Shown: one piece after another, positions 7,904 through 16,828 of the stretch
Layout: each line of letters opens with the position of its first letter
Position numbering within the stretch: position 1 is the first letter of the stretch
Assembly: GCF_026340565.1 (NCBI RefSeq)
Contig: NZ_JAPEPB010000001.1
Span: 8,220,001 to 8,284,000, forward strand
Length of the DNA: 64,000 nucleotides
Direction of reading: 5' to 3'
DNA from: Kitasatospora sp. NBC_01287
Lineage (GTDB): Bacteria; Actinomycetota; Actinomycetes; Streptomycetales; Streptomycetaceae
Program-made: the position numbers and the translations under genes
The notes under the pieces: model-generated
The model's input: the letters and a program-made list of their open reading frames with translations, nothing else
The model's database searches: none
What the model was told of the DNA's origin: nothing

Positions 7904-9190
7904 GTGAGAGACTCCGGTAGCGCACCCGAAGCCAGCCTGACCACCAGCCAGCCCGTCGACGGCCCGGACGGACCCGCCGCCGACCCAGCAGCCGTGACCG
8001 ATGGCCCCGACCCGCTCGACGGTGTCTGGGACGTCGTGGTGGTCGGGGCCGGCCCGGCCGGTTCCTCGGCCGCGCACGCCGCGGCGGCGCAGGGCCGCCG
8101 GGTGCTGCTGCTGGACAAGGCCGAGCACCCCCGCTACAAGACCTGCGGCGGCGGCATCATCGGCCCGTCCCGGGACAGCCTGCCGCCGGACTTCAAGCTC
8201 CCGCTGCAGGACCGGGTGCACGCCGTCACCTTCGCGCTGAACGGCCGCTTCACCCGCACCCGGCGCTCCAAGCGGATGCTCTTCGGCCTGGTCAACCGCG
8301 ACGAGTTCGACCTGCGGCTGGTCGAGGCGGCCCAGCAGGCGGGCGCGGTGCTGGTCTGCGGGGTCACCGTGACCGGCGTCGAGCAGCAGGGGGGCGCCGA
8401 CCGCCGCACGGTGGCCGTGACGCTGGCCGACGGGCGCTCGGTGCAGGCCCGCGCGGTGGTCGGCGCGGACGGCAGCGCCAGCCGGATCGGGCGGCACGTC
8501 GGGGTCACCTTCGACCAGATCGATCTCGGCCTGGAGGCCGAGATCCCGGTGCCCGAGCAGGTGGCCCGCGCCTGGGAGGGCCGGATCCACCTGGACTGGG
8601 GGCCGCTGCCGGGCAGTTACGGCTGGGTCTTCCCGAAGACCGACTCCGGCACGCTGACCGTCGGGGTGATCTCGGCGCGCGGCGACGGCGAGCTGACCAA
8701 GCGCTACCTGGCCGACTACATCCGCCGCCTGGGGCTCTCCGGCTTCACTCCGGCCGTGGAGTCCGGCCACCTGACCCGCTGCCGGGCCGAGGACTCTCCG
8801 CTCTCCCGCGGCCGGGTGCTGGTGGCCGGCGACGCGGCCGGGCTGCTGGAGCCGTGGACCCGCGAGGGCATCTCGTACGCGCTGCGCTCGGGCCGGCTGG
8901 CCGGTGAGTGGGCGGTGCAGGTGGCCGAGGCGACCGGCCCGCAGGAGGTGCGGCGGCAGGCGCTGAACTACGCCTTCGCGGTCAAGGCGGGCCTGGGCGT
9001 GGAGATGCGGGCGGGCAAGGTGATGCTGGAGGCCTTCGAGCGGCGGCCGCACCTGTTCCACCTGGCGGTCTGCCTGATCGACCCGGCGTGGCGGGCTTTC
9101 GCCCGGACCACCCAGGGGCACAGCACCTTCGCCCAGATCCTGCGCCAGTACGGTGCCGCCCGCCGGCTGGCGGCGCTGGCCTCGCGCTGA
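7904..9190 (+). CDS. Geranylgeranyl reductase-family FAD oxidoreductase
   Basis: 428 residues. An acidic 35-residue N-terminal tail precedes the Rossmann FAD motif VVVGAGPAGSSAA, then the family motif PRYKTCGGG; the second FAD motif is VLVAGDAAGLLEPWTREGI. Members reduce isoprenoid chains (geranylgeranyl groups, menaquinone side chains) or act as related monooxygenases; in actinomycetes a menaquinone or lipid substrate is plausible. The GTG start follows a TAAGAT hexamer (7890-7895) by 8 bases with no ribosome site, so it may be leaderless. The exact substrate is not determinable here. Confidence 0.9.
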   Translation: MRDSGSAPEASLTTSQPVDGPDGPAADPAAVTDGPDPLDGVWDVVVVGAGPAGSSAAHAAAAQGRRVLLLDKAEHPRYKTCGGGIIGPSRDSLPPDFKLPLQDRVHAVTFALNGRFTRTRRSKRMLFGLVNRDEFDLRLVEAAQQAGAVLVCGVTVTGVEQQGGADRRTVAVTLADGRSVQARAVVGADGSASRIGRHVGVTFDQIDLGLEAEIPVPEQVARAWEGRIHLDWGPLPGSYGWVFPKTDSGTLTVGVISARGDGELTKRYLADYIRRLGLSGFTPAVESGHLTRCRAEDSPLSRGRVLVAGDAAGLLEPWTREGISYALRSGRLAGEWAVQVAEATGPQEVRRQALNYAFAVKAGLGVEMRAGKVMLEAFERRPHLFHLAVCLIDPAWRAFARTTQGHSTFAQILRQYGAARRLAALASR

Positions 9191-9283
9191 CCGCGGCACG
9201 ACCGTCCGTACTCCCGGGGGAGTAGGCGCGGGCACCCCGGCGGGCTGACGTCCGCCGGGGTGCGGCTGCCCTAGCCTTCCGGC

Positions 9284-10600
9284 ATGAGCTCTTCCGGCCC
9301 GAGCGGCGAAAGCGGCCCGCCTGCCCGGCGCGGCCCGAGCGGCGAACCCGGCCCGAGTGCCGGACCCGGCCCGAGTGCCGGACCCGGACCCGGGCCGTGG
9401 GGTCCGCCCTGGGCCGGCCGGCGCCGGGGCGGCCCTCCGGTGGTCTCCTCGCTCCTCGTCGCCGCCCTCCAGCTCGCGGGCACGGCCGGGGCGGTCAGGC
9501 ACCAGGTGCCGCCGTGGGTGCCGCTGGACGCCCCCGGCTACCTGCTGCTGCTGATCGGCCCCGCGCTGCTGGTGCTGCGGCGGCGCCACCCGGCCGCGGT
9601 GGTGGTGGGGACGGCCGCGGTCACCCTCGGCTACCTGGCCGCCGGCTACCCCTACGGCCCCGTCTTCCTGAGCTTCGCGGTCGCCTACTGCGCCGCGGTC
9701 CAGCGCGGCCACCGCCGCGCCGCCGTGCTGAGCCTGCTGGGCCTCTACGGCGGCCACCTGCTGCTCGCCCTCGCGCTGCCGGCCCGCTGGCTGCGCGGTG
9801 GCGGCGGCCCGGTCGGCGCCTGGCCCGAGTTCGGCCTGACCGCGCTCGCCCTGCTGCTGGCCGCCGTCGCCGAGCTGCTGCGGTTCCGCCGCGAGCAGGC
9901 CGCCGCGCACCGCGCCGCCCGCCAGGCCGCCGCCCAACGCCGGGCCGATGAGGAGCGGCTGCGGATGGCCCGCGAACTGCACGACATCCTGGCCCACAGC
10001 ATCTCGCTGATCCACCTCCAGGCCGGGGTGGCCCTGGAGCTGATCGACGATCAGCCCGAGCAGGCGCGGTCCGCCCTGATCACCATCAAGGCCGCCAGCA
10101 AGGAGGCGCTCGGTGAGGTCCGCCAGGTGCTCGGCACCCTGCGGACCCCCGGCGCGGCCGCGCCGCGCCGCCCGGCCCCCGGCCTGGACCGGTTGCCCGA
10201 GCTGACCGCGCAGGCGGCGCACGCGGGACTGAGCGTCGCCGTCCGCACCGAGGGCGGCGAGCGCGCGCTGCCCGCCGGTGTGGGCCTGGCGGCCTTCCGG
10301 ATCGTCCAGGAGGCGCTGACCAACGTGATCCGGCACTCGGCCGCCCGCCGCGCCGAGCTGCTGCTGGACTGGACGGCCGCCACCGGCCTGACCGTCCAGG
10401 TGGACGACCCCGGGCCGCCCGCCGCGCCGGACACGGCCGAGCCGGCGGGCGGCGGCAACGGACTGGCGGGCATGCGGGAGCGGGTCCGGGCGCTGGGTGG
10501 CACGCTGGCGGCGGGGCCGCACGCGGGTGGCTTCCGGGTGCGGGCGTACCTGCCGACCACCGGCACCGACCGCGCGACGGACGAGGAGCACCAGGGATGA
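9284..10600 (+). CDS. Two-component sensor histidine kinase (HisKA_3 type)
   Basis: 438 residues. A Pro/Gly-rich N-terminus precedes about five transmembrane segments (residues 45-210). The dimerisation/phosphoacceptor motif ARELHDILAHS has its histidine at residue 233. The ATPase domain has NVIRHS (N box) and GGNGLAGMRERV (G box). It phosphorylates the LuxR-type regulator encoded immediately downstream (4-base ATGA overlap). There is no large extracytoplasmic sensor, so it probably senses a membrane or envelope signal. A TAGCCT hexamer 6 bases before the ATG suggests a leaderless transcript. Confidence 0.93.
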   Translation: MSSSGPSGESGPPARRGPSGEPGPSAGPGPSAGPGPGPWGPPWAGRRRGGPPVVSSLLVAALQLAGTAGAVRHQVPPWVPLDAPGYLLLLIGPALLVLRRRHPAAVVVGTAAVTLGYLAAGYPYGPVFLSFAVAYCAAVQRGHRRAAVLSLLGLYGGHLLLALALPARWLRGGGGPVGAWPEFGLTALALLLAAVAELLRFRREQAAAHRAARQAAAQRRADEERLRMARELHDILAHSISLIHLQAGVALELIDDQPEQARSALITIKAASKEALGEVRQVLGTLRTPGAAAPRRPAPGLDRLPELTAQAAHAGLSVAVRTEGGERALPAGVGLAAFRIVQEALTNVIRHSAARRAELLLDWTAATGLTVQVDDPGPPAAPDTAEPAGGGNGLAGMRERVRALGGTLAAGPHAGGFRVRAYLPTTGTDRATDEEHQG

Positions 10601-11268
10601 TCCGGGTCCTGCTGGCGGACGACCAGGCACTGGTGCGGGCCGGCTTCCGGGCGCTGCTGGACGCGCAGGCCGACCTGACGGTGGTCGGTGAGGCCGGCGA
10701 CGGCGCGGCGGCCGTCGAGCTGACCGCCGAACTGCGCCCCGACGTGGTGCTGATGGACATCCGGATGCCCGGCCTGGACGGGCTGGCGGCCACCCGCCGG
10801 ATCACCGCCCGCCCCGAGCTGGCCGAGGTCAAGGTGGTAGTGCTGACCACCTTCGAGCTGGACGAGTACGTCTTCGAGGCGCTGCGCGGCGGTGCGGCCG
10901 GCTTCCTCGTCAAGGACACCGAGCCGGCCGATCTGCTGCGCGCGGTGCGGGTGGTGGCGGCCGGCGACGCACTGCTCTCGCCCGGGGCCACCCGCCGCCT
11001 GATCGGCGAGTTCGCCGCCCGCTCCAAGCCTCCGGAGCCGACCGCCGGCCCCGCGCTCGACCGGCTGACCGAGCGCGAACGGGAGGTGCTGGCGCTGGTC
11101 GGCCTGGGCCTGTCCAACGCCGAGATCGCCCGCCGCCTGGTGGTCAGCCCACTGACCGCGAAGACCCATGTGAGCCGCGCGATGGTCAAGTCGGGTGCCC
11201 GTGACCGGGCGCAGCTGGTGGTGCTGGCCTACGAGAGCGGCCTGGTACGGCCGGGGTGGCTGGGCTGA
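10597..11268 (+). CDS. LuxR-family response regulator (NarL type)
   Basis: 223 residues. Receiver domain 1-120 with acidic pocket LLADDQ, phosphoacceptor Asp54 in VVLMDIRMPG and conserved Lys in LVKDTE; C-terminal LuxR helix-turn-helix with LTEREREVLALVGLGLSNAEIA. The start codon overlaps the kinase stop (ATGA), so the pair is translationally coupled. Targets unknown. Confidence 0.95.
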   Translation: MIRVLLADDQALVRAGFRALLDAQADLTVVGEAGDGAAAVELTAELRPDVVLMDIRMPGLDGLAATRRITARPELAEVKVVVLTTFELDEYVFEALRGGAAGFLVKDTEPADLLRAVRVVAAGDALLSPGATRRLIGEFAARSKPPEPTAGPALDRLTEREREVLALVGLGLSNAEIARRLVVSPLTAKTHVSRAMVKSGARDRAQLVVLAYESGLVRPGWLG

Positions 11269-11316
11269 GCCGACCGACGTGGCGCCAGGGGAGCCCAGGG
11301 CAACCGCTGGCGCCGG

Positions 11317-12303
11317 TCAGTGGCAGAGCTCCTCGCCCAGCGGGCTGCGCAGGTAGAGCACCGAGCGGCCGTGCCGGGCCCGGGTGACCAGGCGGGTGGC
11401 CAGCAGCACCGCGAGGTGCTGGCTCACCGCGCCGGGGGTGACTCCCAGGCGCAGCGCCAGTTCGGTGGTGGAGACCGGCTCGTGCAGCAGGGTCAGCAGC
11501 CGCGCCTTGGGGGTGCCGAGCAGCTGCGCCAGCGCGTGGGGGGTGGCCGGCGGGTCGAGGGCCTCCGCCATGGTGCCCTGGCCGCGGGCCGGGTAGCAGA
11601 TGGCCGGCGGACAGTCGGTGCTGATCGAGGTGTTGGCCGCACCGGCGAAGCAGGTCGGCAGGAAGACCAGGCCACGCCTGTCCACCTGGATGTCCGCGTC
11701 CGGCGAGCGGTCCCAGCTGCGGTTGATGGTCAGCACGCCGTCCGCCCAGTGCAGCCGGCCGTCCAGCTCGGCGAGCATCGCGGCCATGCCGTGCTGGGCC
11801 AGCGTCCGCGCGCGGTGCACGATGTCCGCCTCCAGCACCGACCCGGCCCTGGGCCACCAGTGCGGGGCCAGGCAGTTCTCCCAGTACTCCGCCAGGGCCA
11901 GGCAGATCTCCGCCAGCAGCCGCGCCGGATCCGACAACCCCTCGGCGAGCAGGGCGGGCAGCTCTCCCCGTGGTGGCAGCAGGGCCTTCTCCAGCTCGCT
12001 CCGCAGTACGGCCGGGTCGGTGGCCCGCACCACACTCAGCTCGGTGCGGAAGGCGGGGGCGGGTGTGTTCGGACGGGGCGTCAGAAAGTCCGGTATGTAC
12101 CGGTTGGCGCCGACCAGCGAGCGGAGCAGGGGACCGCCTTCGAGCCGTTCGAAGTGCGGACGCAGCGGGCGGAACCAGGGCTGCTGCGCCGGGTAGCTGC
12201 CCGGATGGGTCCACATCCGCAGGCTCAGCACCGTCTCCTGCAGCGGTGAGCGGGCGAAGGAGACTGCGGCGAGGTCGGCCAGGCCGAGGTGATAGCGGTG
12301 CAT
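11317..12303 (-). CDS. ArsR-type helix-turn-helix regulator with DUF5937
   Basis: 328 residues. The long N-terminal part, beginning with LADLAAVSFARSPLQETVLSL and RMWTHPG, matches the DUF5937 regulators common in Streptomyces. The DNA-binding winged helix is at the C-terminus: VSTTELALRLGVTPGAVSQH followed by a wing RARHGRSVLYLRS. Divergent from an MFS exporter gene 71 bases away, with a perfect palindrome between them, which points to local repression relieved by an effector or efflux substrate. Confidence 0.88.
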   Translation of the reverse strand: MHRYHLGLADLAAVSFARSPLQETVLSLRMWTHPGSYPAQQPWFRPLRPHFERLEGGPLLRSLVGANRYIPDFLTPRPNTPAPAFRTELSVVRATDPAVLRSELEKALLPPRGELPALLAEGLSDPARLLAEICLALAEYWENCLAPHWWPRAGSVLEADIVHRARTLAQHGMAAMLAELDGRLHWADGVLTINRSWDRSPDADIQVDRRGLVFLPTCFAGAANTSISTDCPPAICYPARGQGTMAEALDPPATPHALAQLLGTPKARLLTLLHEPVSTTELALRLGVTPGAVSQHLAVLLATRLVTRARHGRSVLYLRSPLGEELCH

Positions 12304-12316
12304 AACAGGGCGCCAC

Positions 12317-12333
12317 TTTAGCCTGGTGCTAAA
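12317..12333. promoter_or_regulatory. Palindromic operator between regulator and MFS gene
   Basis: TTTAGC-CTGGT-GCTAAA, a perfect 6-bp inverted repeat with a 5-base centre, in the 71-base divergent intergenic region. Its size and AT-rich arms fit an ArsR-family dimer site, probably autoregulatory. Confidence 0.75.
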
Positions 12334-12374
12334 TCAGTGTCCGTACGGTATCCGGCCGGGCTGAGATTCGCGTC

Positions 12375-13658
12375 ATGACGACGACAAGCGCTGCCCCCAC
12401 GACGTCCACCGCCATCCCCCCGCCCGCCCCCATCCGCCCGCGCGGCCGCCTGCTGCCCGCCGACCCGGTGGTGCGGCTGCTGACCTGGGTCACCCTCGTC
12501 AACAGCCTCGGCAACGGCCTCTTCTTCACGGTCAGCGCGCTCTACTTCACCCGGATCCTCGGCTACGGCCTGACGCAGGTCGGTGTGGTGCTGACCGTGG
12601 CCGGACTGTGCGGGGTGCTGGCCAGCATCCCCGCCGGGCGGGCCGCCGACCGGTGGGGCAGCAAGCGGGTGGCGATCGCGCTGTGCGCCGTCGAGGGGGT
12701 GGGCGCGACCGCCTACCCGCTGCTGCACGGCCTGGCCGCCTTCGTGATCCTCTCCTGCGCGGTGACCGCGCTCGACCGGGGACAGGCCACCGCGCGCAGC
12801 GCGCTCTACTCCGAGGTGCTGCCGAGCGAGCAGCGGGTGGCGGGGCGGGCCTACCTGCGGGCCGTCACCAACGTCGCGATGGGCCTGGGCGGCATCGTGG
12901 CAGGCCTCACCCTGCAGGCCGACACCCGCTTCGCCTACACCGTGACCGTGCTGGCGGACGCCGCCAGCTTCCTGGCGGTGGCGGTGGTCATGACGCGCCT
13001 GCCGGGGCGCCCGCCGGCCGTGCGCGCGGCCGCCGCCGCCCGCACCCGCGCCGAGCGGCGCAACCCAGCGCTGCGCGACCTGCCGTTCATCGTCATCACC
13101 TGCCTCAACGCCGTGCTCACCCTGCAGTTCGCGCTGCTGGAGATCGGCGTCCCGCTCTGGATCGTCCGGGACACGCACGCGCCGCGCGCCATGGTCGCGG
13201 CCTCCATGGCCATCAACACCGTGCTGGTGGTGCTCTTCCAGGTCCGGGCCACCCGGGGCACCGAGCGGCCGGGGACGGCGGCCCGGGTCTGCCTGCGCGG
13301 CGGTCTGCTGCTGGCGGCCGGCTTCGTGCTGGTCTCCCTGGCGCACGGGCTGTCGCCGCTGCTCGCCTCGGTGGTCCTGGCGCTCGGTCTCATCGTCGAG
13401 GCGGGTGGTGAGGTGCTCACCCAGGCGGGCGGCTGGGCGCTCAGCTACGACCTGGCCGGTGACGGCGCGGTCGGCGCCTACCAGGGCGTCTTCAACGCGG
13501 GTGCGGCCGCGGCCATGATGGTCGGGCCCGCCCTGGTCACCCTGGGCGTGGTCGGCCACGGGCTGCTCGGCTGGCTCTGCACCGGCCTGCTGCTCGCCGC
13601 CGCCGGGGCCGCGATGGCCCCCGCGAGCCGCTGGGCGCAGCGCCGGGCGACGGCCTGA
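12375..13658 (+). CDS. MFS transporter
   Basis: 427 residues with about 12 hydrophobic segments and the MFS loop motif GRAADRWGSKRV between helices 2 and 3. It is probably an efflux pump for a small molecule, controlled by the divergent ArsR-type regulator. The first 30 residues are Thr/Pro-rich. A GAGATT hexamer 6 bases before the ATG may serve as the -10 of a leaderless transcript. Substrate unknown. Confidence 0.9.
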   Translation: MTTTSAAPTTSTAIPPPAPIRPRGRLLPADPVVRLLTWVTLVNSLGNGLFFTVSALYFTRILGYGLTQVGVVLTVAGLCGVLASIPAGRAADRWGSKRVAIALCAVEGVGATAYPLLHGLAAFVILSCAVTALDRGQATARSALYSEVLPSEQRVAGRAYLRAVTNVAMGLGGIVAGLTLQADTRFAYTVTVLADAASFLAVAVVMTRLPGRPPAVRAAAAARTRAERRNPALRDLPFIVITCLNAVLTLQFALLEIGVPLWIVRDTHAPRAMVAASMAINTVLVVLFQVRATRGTERPGTAARVCLRGGLLLAAGFVLVSLAHGLSPLLASVVLALGLIVEAGGEVLTQAGGWALSYDLAGDGAVGAYQGVFNAGAAAAMMVGPALVTLGVVGHGLLGWLCTGLLLAAAGAAMAPASRWAQRRATA

Positions 13659-13776
13659 CGGAGCGCCGGGGCGCCGGGCCGGTGGCCTCTGGTTCTCCCG
13701 CGCCCGGCATGCCAGAGTGCTCCCAGCCCGTCCGAACCACCCTCATGTCGGATACCGGAAAGCAGGTCCCACCACG

Positions 13777-14559
13777 ATGACCAGCGCAGCCCCCTTCGTC
13801 CGCGTCGGCACCACCGGCGCCGTCACCACCCTGGAGCTGGACTCCCCGCACAACCGCAACGCCCTCTCCACCCGGCTGATGGCCGAGCTGGCCCAGGGGC
13901 TGGCGACGGCTGCCGCGGACCCGGCGGTGCGCGCGGTGGTGCTCGGCCACACCGGCAAGGTGTTCTGCGCGGGCGCTGACCTCTCGGAGGCGACCGGCAG
14001 CGACCCCACGGTGGGACCGCGCGGCCTGGTCGACATCCAGCGGGCCATCGTGGACTGCCCCAAGCCGGTGATCGCCTACGTCAACGGCCATGTGCGGGCC
14101 GGCGGGCTCGGGCTGCTCGGCGCGGCCGACCTGGCGATCGCCGGGCCCGCCGCCACCTTCGCCTTCACCGAGGTGCGGCTCGGCCTGGCGCCCGCCGTCA
14201 TCTCGCTGCCGCTGCGCCCCAAGCTGCAGCCGCGGGCCGCCGCGCGCTACTACCTGACCGGCGAGACCTTCGACGCGGTCGAGGCGGCCCGGATCGGCCT
14301 GATCACCCTGGCCGCCGCTGCCGAGGACGAGGCGGCCAAGGCGCTGGAGGAGGTGCTCGCCGCCCTGCGCCTGGCCTCCCCGCAGGGCCTGGCCGAGTCC
14401 AAGCGGCTGGTCAACGCCGAGGTGGTGCGCTCCTTCGAGCAGGACGCGGACGCCCGGGTCGAGCAGTCCGCCCGGCTCTTCGGCTCGCCCGAGGCCCAGC
14501 AGGGGATGAAGGCCTTCCTGGAGCGCCGCCCCGCGCCCTGGGCGGTGGACGCGGACTGA
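13777..14559 (+). CDS. Enoyl-CoA hydratase/isomerase family protein
   Basis: 260 residues of crotonase fold. HNRNALSTRLMAEL, the oxyanion-hole segments GKVFCAGADLSE and HVRAGGLGLLGAADLAIA, and TEVRLGLAPAVIS are visible. The second oxyanion turn reads AGGLG as expected, but the usual catalytic glutamate pair is not clear, so hydratase, isomerase or another CoA chemistry is possible. ATG 13777 is preferred over an upstream in-frame start because family similarity starts a few residues later. Stands alone between an MFS gene and the acyltransferase unit. Confidence 0.88.
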   Translation: MTSAAPFVRVGTTGAVTTLELDSPHNRNALSTRLMAELAQGLATAAADPAVRAVVLGHTGKVFCAGADLSEATGSDPTVGPRGLVDIQRAIVDCPKPVIAYVNGHVRAGGLGLLGAADLAIAGPAATFAFTEVRLGLAPAVISLPLRPKLQPRAAARYYLTGETFDAVEAARIGLITLAAAAEDEAAKALEEVLAALRLASPQGLAESKRLVNAEVVRSFEQDADARVEQSARLFGSPEAQQGMKAFLERRPAPWAVDAD

Positions 14560-14696
14560 CCGGGTCCGCGGGCCGACCGGGGTCCTGGGAGCTGCTCACC
14601 GGCGGGGTGCTCACTGGCGGGGTGCTCCGCGGCGCCGGGGTGTGATCTTGCTCCCCCGGCGGCCTGCCGAGGCCCGGCGGCGGCTACGGTGTGCGC

Positions 14697-15449
14697 ATGC
14701 CGAACGCCGCCGCCCTGCTCACCGCCCTTCGCGCCACGGCCCACCGGGCCGCGGGCCGGGTCGTGCACCGGGGCTGGCGCTGGGTGCAGGAGCGCGGCGC
14801 GGTCTCCAACCAGAGCCCCGGACCGTACCGGTTCCACACCCTCGGCGACGGCAGCAAGCTCGCCTTCCCGCTCGGCACCGTCTTCAACGAGCAGTCGATC
14901 GCGATCGGCCCGTTCTGCATCATCGGCGAGCGGGTCACCATCTCGGCCGGCTTCCTGCCCGGCCTGGACCTCGGCCCCGAGCCGGTGATCACCATCGGCG
15001 GCGGCTGCGTGATCGGCCGGGGCAGCCACCTGGTCGGGCACCAGTCGATCGTGCTCGGCGACGACGTCTGGACCGGCCCGAACGTCTACATCAGCGACCA
15101 GGCCCACGAGTACCGCGACACCACGCTGCCGATCGGCAAGCAGTGGCCGCGCAACGAGCCGGTCGAGATCGGGGCCGGCAGCTGGATCGGCACCGGCGCG
15201 GTGATCCTGCCCGGCGCCCGGCTGGGCCGCAACGTGGTGGTCGCCGCCGGTTCGGTGGTCCGCGGCGAGATCCCCGACCACAGCGTGGTGGCCGGCGCCC
15301 CCGCCCGGGTGGTGCGCGGCTTCACCGATGCCGATGGCTGGCAGCCCCCCTTCCGCACCGACCCGCCGCGCCCACTGCCGGACGGCGTGACCGCCGAGCA
15401 GTTGCGGGCGCTGGTGGGCTGGGACCTCCGACCGCCCGCCGGGAGCTGA
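14697..15449 (+). CDS. Hexapeptide-repeat (left-handed beta-helix) acyltransferase
   Basis: 250 residues. Repeated I/V-G-x-G hexapeptides (AIGPFCIIGERVTIS, VIGRGSHLVG, EIGAGSWIGTGAVILPGARLG) define a left-handed parallel beta helix of the WbbJ/maltose acetyltransferase type, with the active-site histidine likely in SDQAHEYRD. It transfers an acetyl or acyl group to a sugar or other acceptor. ATG 14697 is chosen because TACGGT (14685-14690) ends 6 bases upstream, the spacing of a leaderless start; an in-frame GTG exists at 14691. Forms an operon with the GNAT gene. Confidence 0.9.
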   Translation: MPNAAALLTALRATAHRAAGRVVHRGWRWVQERGAVSNQSPGPYRFHTLGDGSKLAFPLGTVFNEQSIAIGPFCIIGERVTISAGFLPGLDLGPEPVITIGGGCVIGRGSHLVGHQSIVLGDDVWTGPNVYISDQAHEYRDTTLPIGKQWPRNEPVEIGAGSWIGTGAVILPGARLGRNVVVAAGSVVRGEIPDHSVVAGAPARVVRGFTDADGWQPPFRTDPPRPLPDGVTAEQLRALVGWDLRPPAGS

Positions 15450-15458
15450 TCCGCCCTG

Positions 15459-15956
15459 ATGACCGCGACTGCACGCCTGCGCCCGGCCCGCCCGCAGGAT
15501 GTCGAGCCGATCGCCGAACTGCGCGCGGTGGTGCTGCGCACCGACCTGGAACGGCTGGGCCGCTACGACCCCGACCGGGTGCGGCAGCGCCTGCGCGAGG
15601 GCTTCGCGGCCGAGCACACCTGGGTGATCCTGGCCGCCGACGGTCCCGCCGGCGGTACTGGTGACCAGGCTGGTGACGGTACCGGTGGTCCCGACGCCTT
15701 CGCGGGATGCGTCGCGCTGCGCCCGGCGGCGGACGGGCACTGGCTGGAGCACTTCTACCTGGACCCGGCCCGCCAGGGGCGCGGCCTCGGCGGCGCGGTG
15801 CTGCGCGAACTCCTTGCCGAGGCGGACGCGCGGGGCAGGACGGTCCGGTTGAACGTCCTCCAGGGCAGCCCGGCGCGGCGGCTCTACGAGCGGTTCGGCT
15901 TCACGACGGAGAGCGAGGACGCGGTGGACGTCTGGATGGTGCGGCACCCCGGCTGA
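15459..15956 (+). CDS. GNAT family N-acetyltransferase
   Basis: 165 residues. Acetyl-CoA-binding motif A is FYLDPARQGRGLGGAVL (Q/RxxGxG/A), followed by the beta-5 strand NVLQGSPARRLYERFGF. Starts 9 bases after the acyltransferase stop, so both are probably co-transcribed. A Gly/Asp/Thr-rich loop (residues about 65-85) is an insertion. Acceptor unknown. Confidence 0.9.
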   Translation: MTATARLRPARPQDVEPIAELRAVVLRTDLERLGRYDPDRVRQRLREGFAAEHTWVILAADGPAGGTGDQAGDGTGGPDAFAGCVALRPAADGHWLEHFYLDPARQGRGLGGAVLRELLAEADARGRTVRLNVLQGSPARRLYERFGFTTESEDAVDVWMVRHPG

Positions 15957-16029
15957 GCCGGTTGCTCGTGGCCGACCGGACGCCGCGTCCCCCGCCGGCT
16001 CGGCTCGTCCCGGCCCGCCCCTGGGCGGC

Positions 16030-16752
16030 TCACCCCTGCCGGCTGCCCGGCCACTCCCGCCGGAAGCCCTCGCGCAGGGTGCCGCCGGTGCGGGCCAGCA
16101 CCCGGCCGCCCGCGTGCAGCAGTGCGGCGGGGTCCTCGACGGCGGTGCGGTGCCCGGAGAGCAGGGCGGCGCCGAGGGTGGGGGAGGCGGCGAGCAGGCG
16201 GCGGGGCAGCCACTTGCCGGCGCCGCTCCAGGCCCGGTGGTGGTCGAAGAGCAGGTCGGCCGCCTGGCGCAGCAGCACGGTGGCGATCGCGGCGCGCTCG
16301 TCGGGGTCGGTGTTGTCGGCCAGGTCGTCCAGCGCCTCGGTCAGGCCGTACCGCAGGCTCTCCCGCTCACCGGGCCCCAGCGGCGGCGGCCCCGCGGCGA
16401 GTTCGGTCTCGGCGCTGGCCCTGGCCCGGGTGGCGTGGCCCTCGGCGTCGACCAGCACCGCGCCCTCGGCGTACACCCGTTGCAGCACCCCGCGCCGGTC
16501 GGCCCGCCCGGCGGCGAAGAGTTCGGCCAGGGCGGTCGGGGTGTGCACGAAGAGCTCGGCGACCCGGCCCTCGAAGCGGATCGTCTCCCGGTAGGTCGTG
16601 CCGGTGTCCTCACCGACCAGCACCACGAGGTCCAGGTCGCTGGTCGCGGTGGCCCGCCCGGTCGCGGCGGAGCCGCCGAGCACGGCCCCGAGGGCGTGCG
16701 GGAAGCGGAGGCTGACGAGGCGTTGGGCCTGAGCGGCGAGATCTTGGCGCAT
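16030..16752 (-). CDS. Nucleotidyltransferase-domain protein
   Basis: 240 residues. The Pol-beta nucleotidyltransferase signature GGSAATGRATATSDLDLVVLV (GS...DxD) lies at residues about 25-45, and the C-terminal half is helical. This matches minimal or aminoglycoside-type nucleotidyltransferases; a drug, protein or tRNA acceptor is possible. Convergent with the GNAT gene. The ATG at 16752 directly precedes the domain, so the start is comfortable. Confidence 0.85.
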   Translation of the reverse strand: MRQDLAAQAQRLVSLRFPHALGAVLGGSAATGRATATSDLDLVVLVGEDTGTTYRETIRFEGRVAELFVHTPTALAELFAAGRADRRGVLQRVYAEGAVLVDAEGHATRARASAETELAAGPPPLGPGERESLRYGLTEALDDLADNTDPDERAAIATVLLRQAADLLFDHHRAWSGAGKWLPRRLLAASPTLGAALLSGHRTAVEDPAALLHAGGRVLARTGGTLREGFRREWPGSRQG

Positions 16753-16795
16753 AGCGGGAGGATGGCAGTATCCGCACCGGCTGACCAGGGGTTTT

Positions 16796-16828
16796 CAGCG
16801 CCGGATCAGCGCCGGATCAGCGCCGGAC
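16796..16828. repeat. 11-bp tandem repeat across the hutD stop codon
   Basis: CAGCGCCGGAT at 16796-16806 and 16807-16817, and CAGCGCCGGAC at 16818-16828. The stop codon (complement of TCA at 16806-16808) lies in the repeat; each extra copy shifts frame, so copy number sets the last residues of HutD. Confidence 0.85.
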
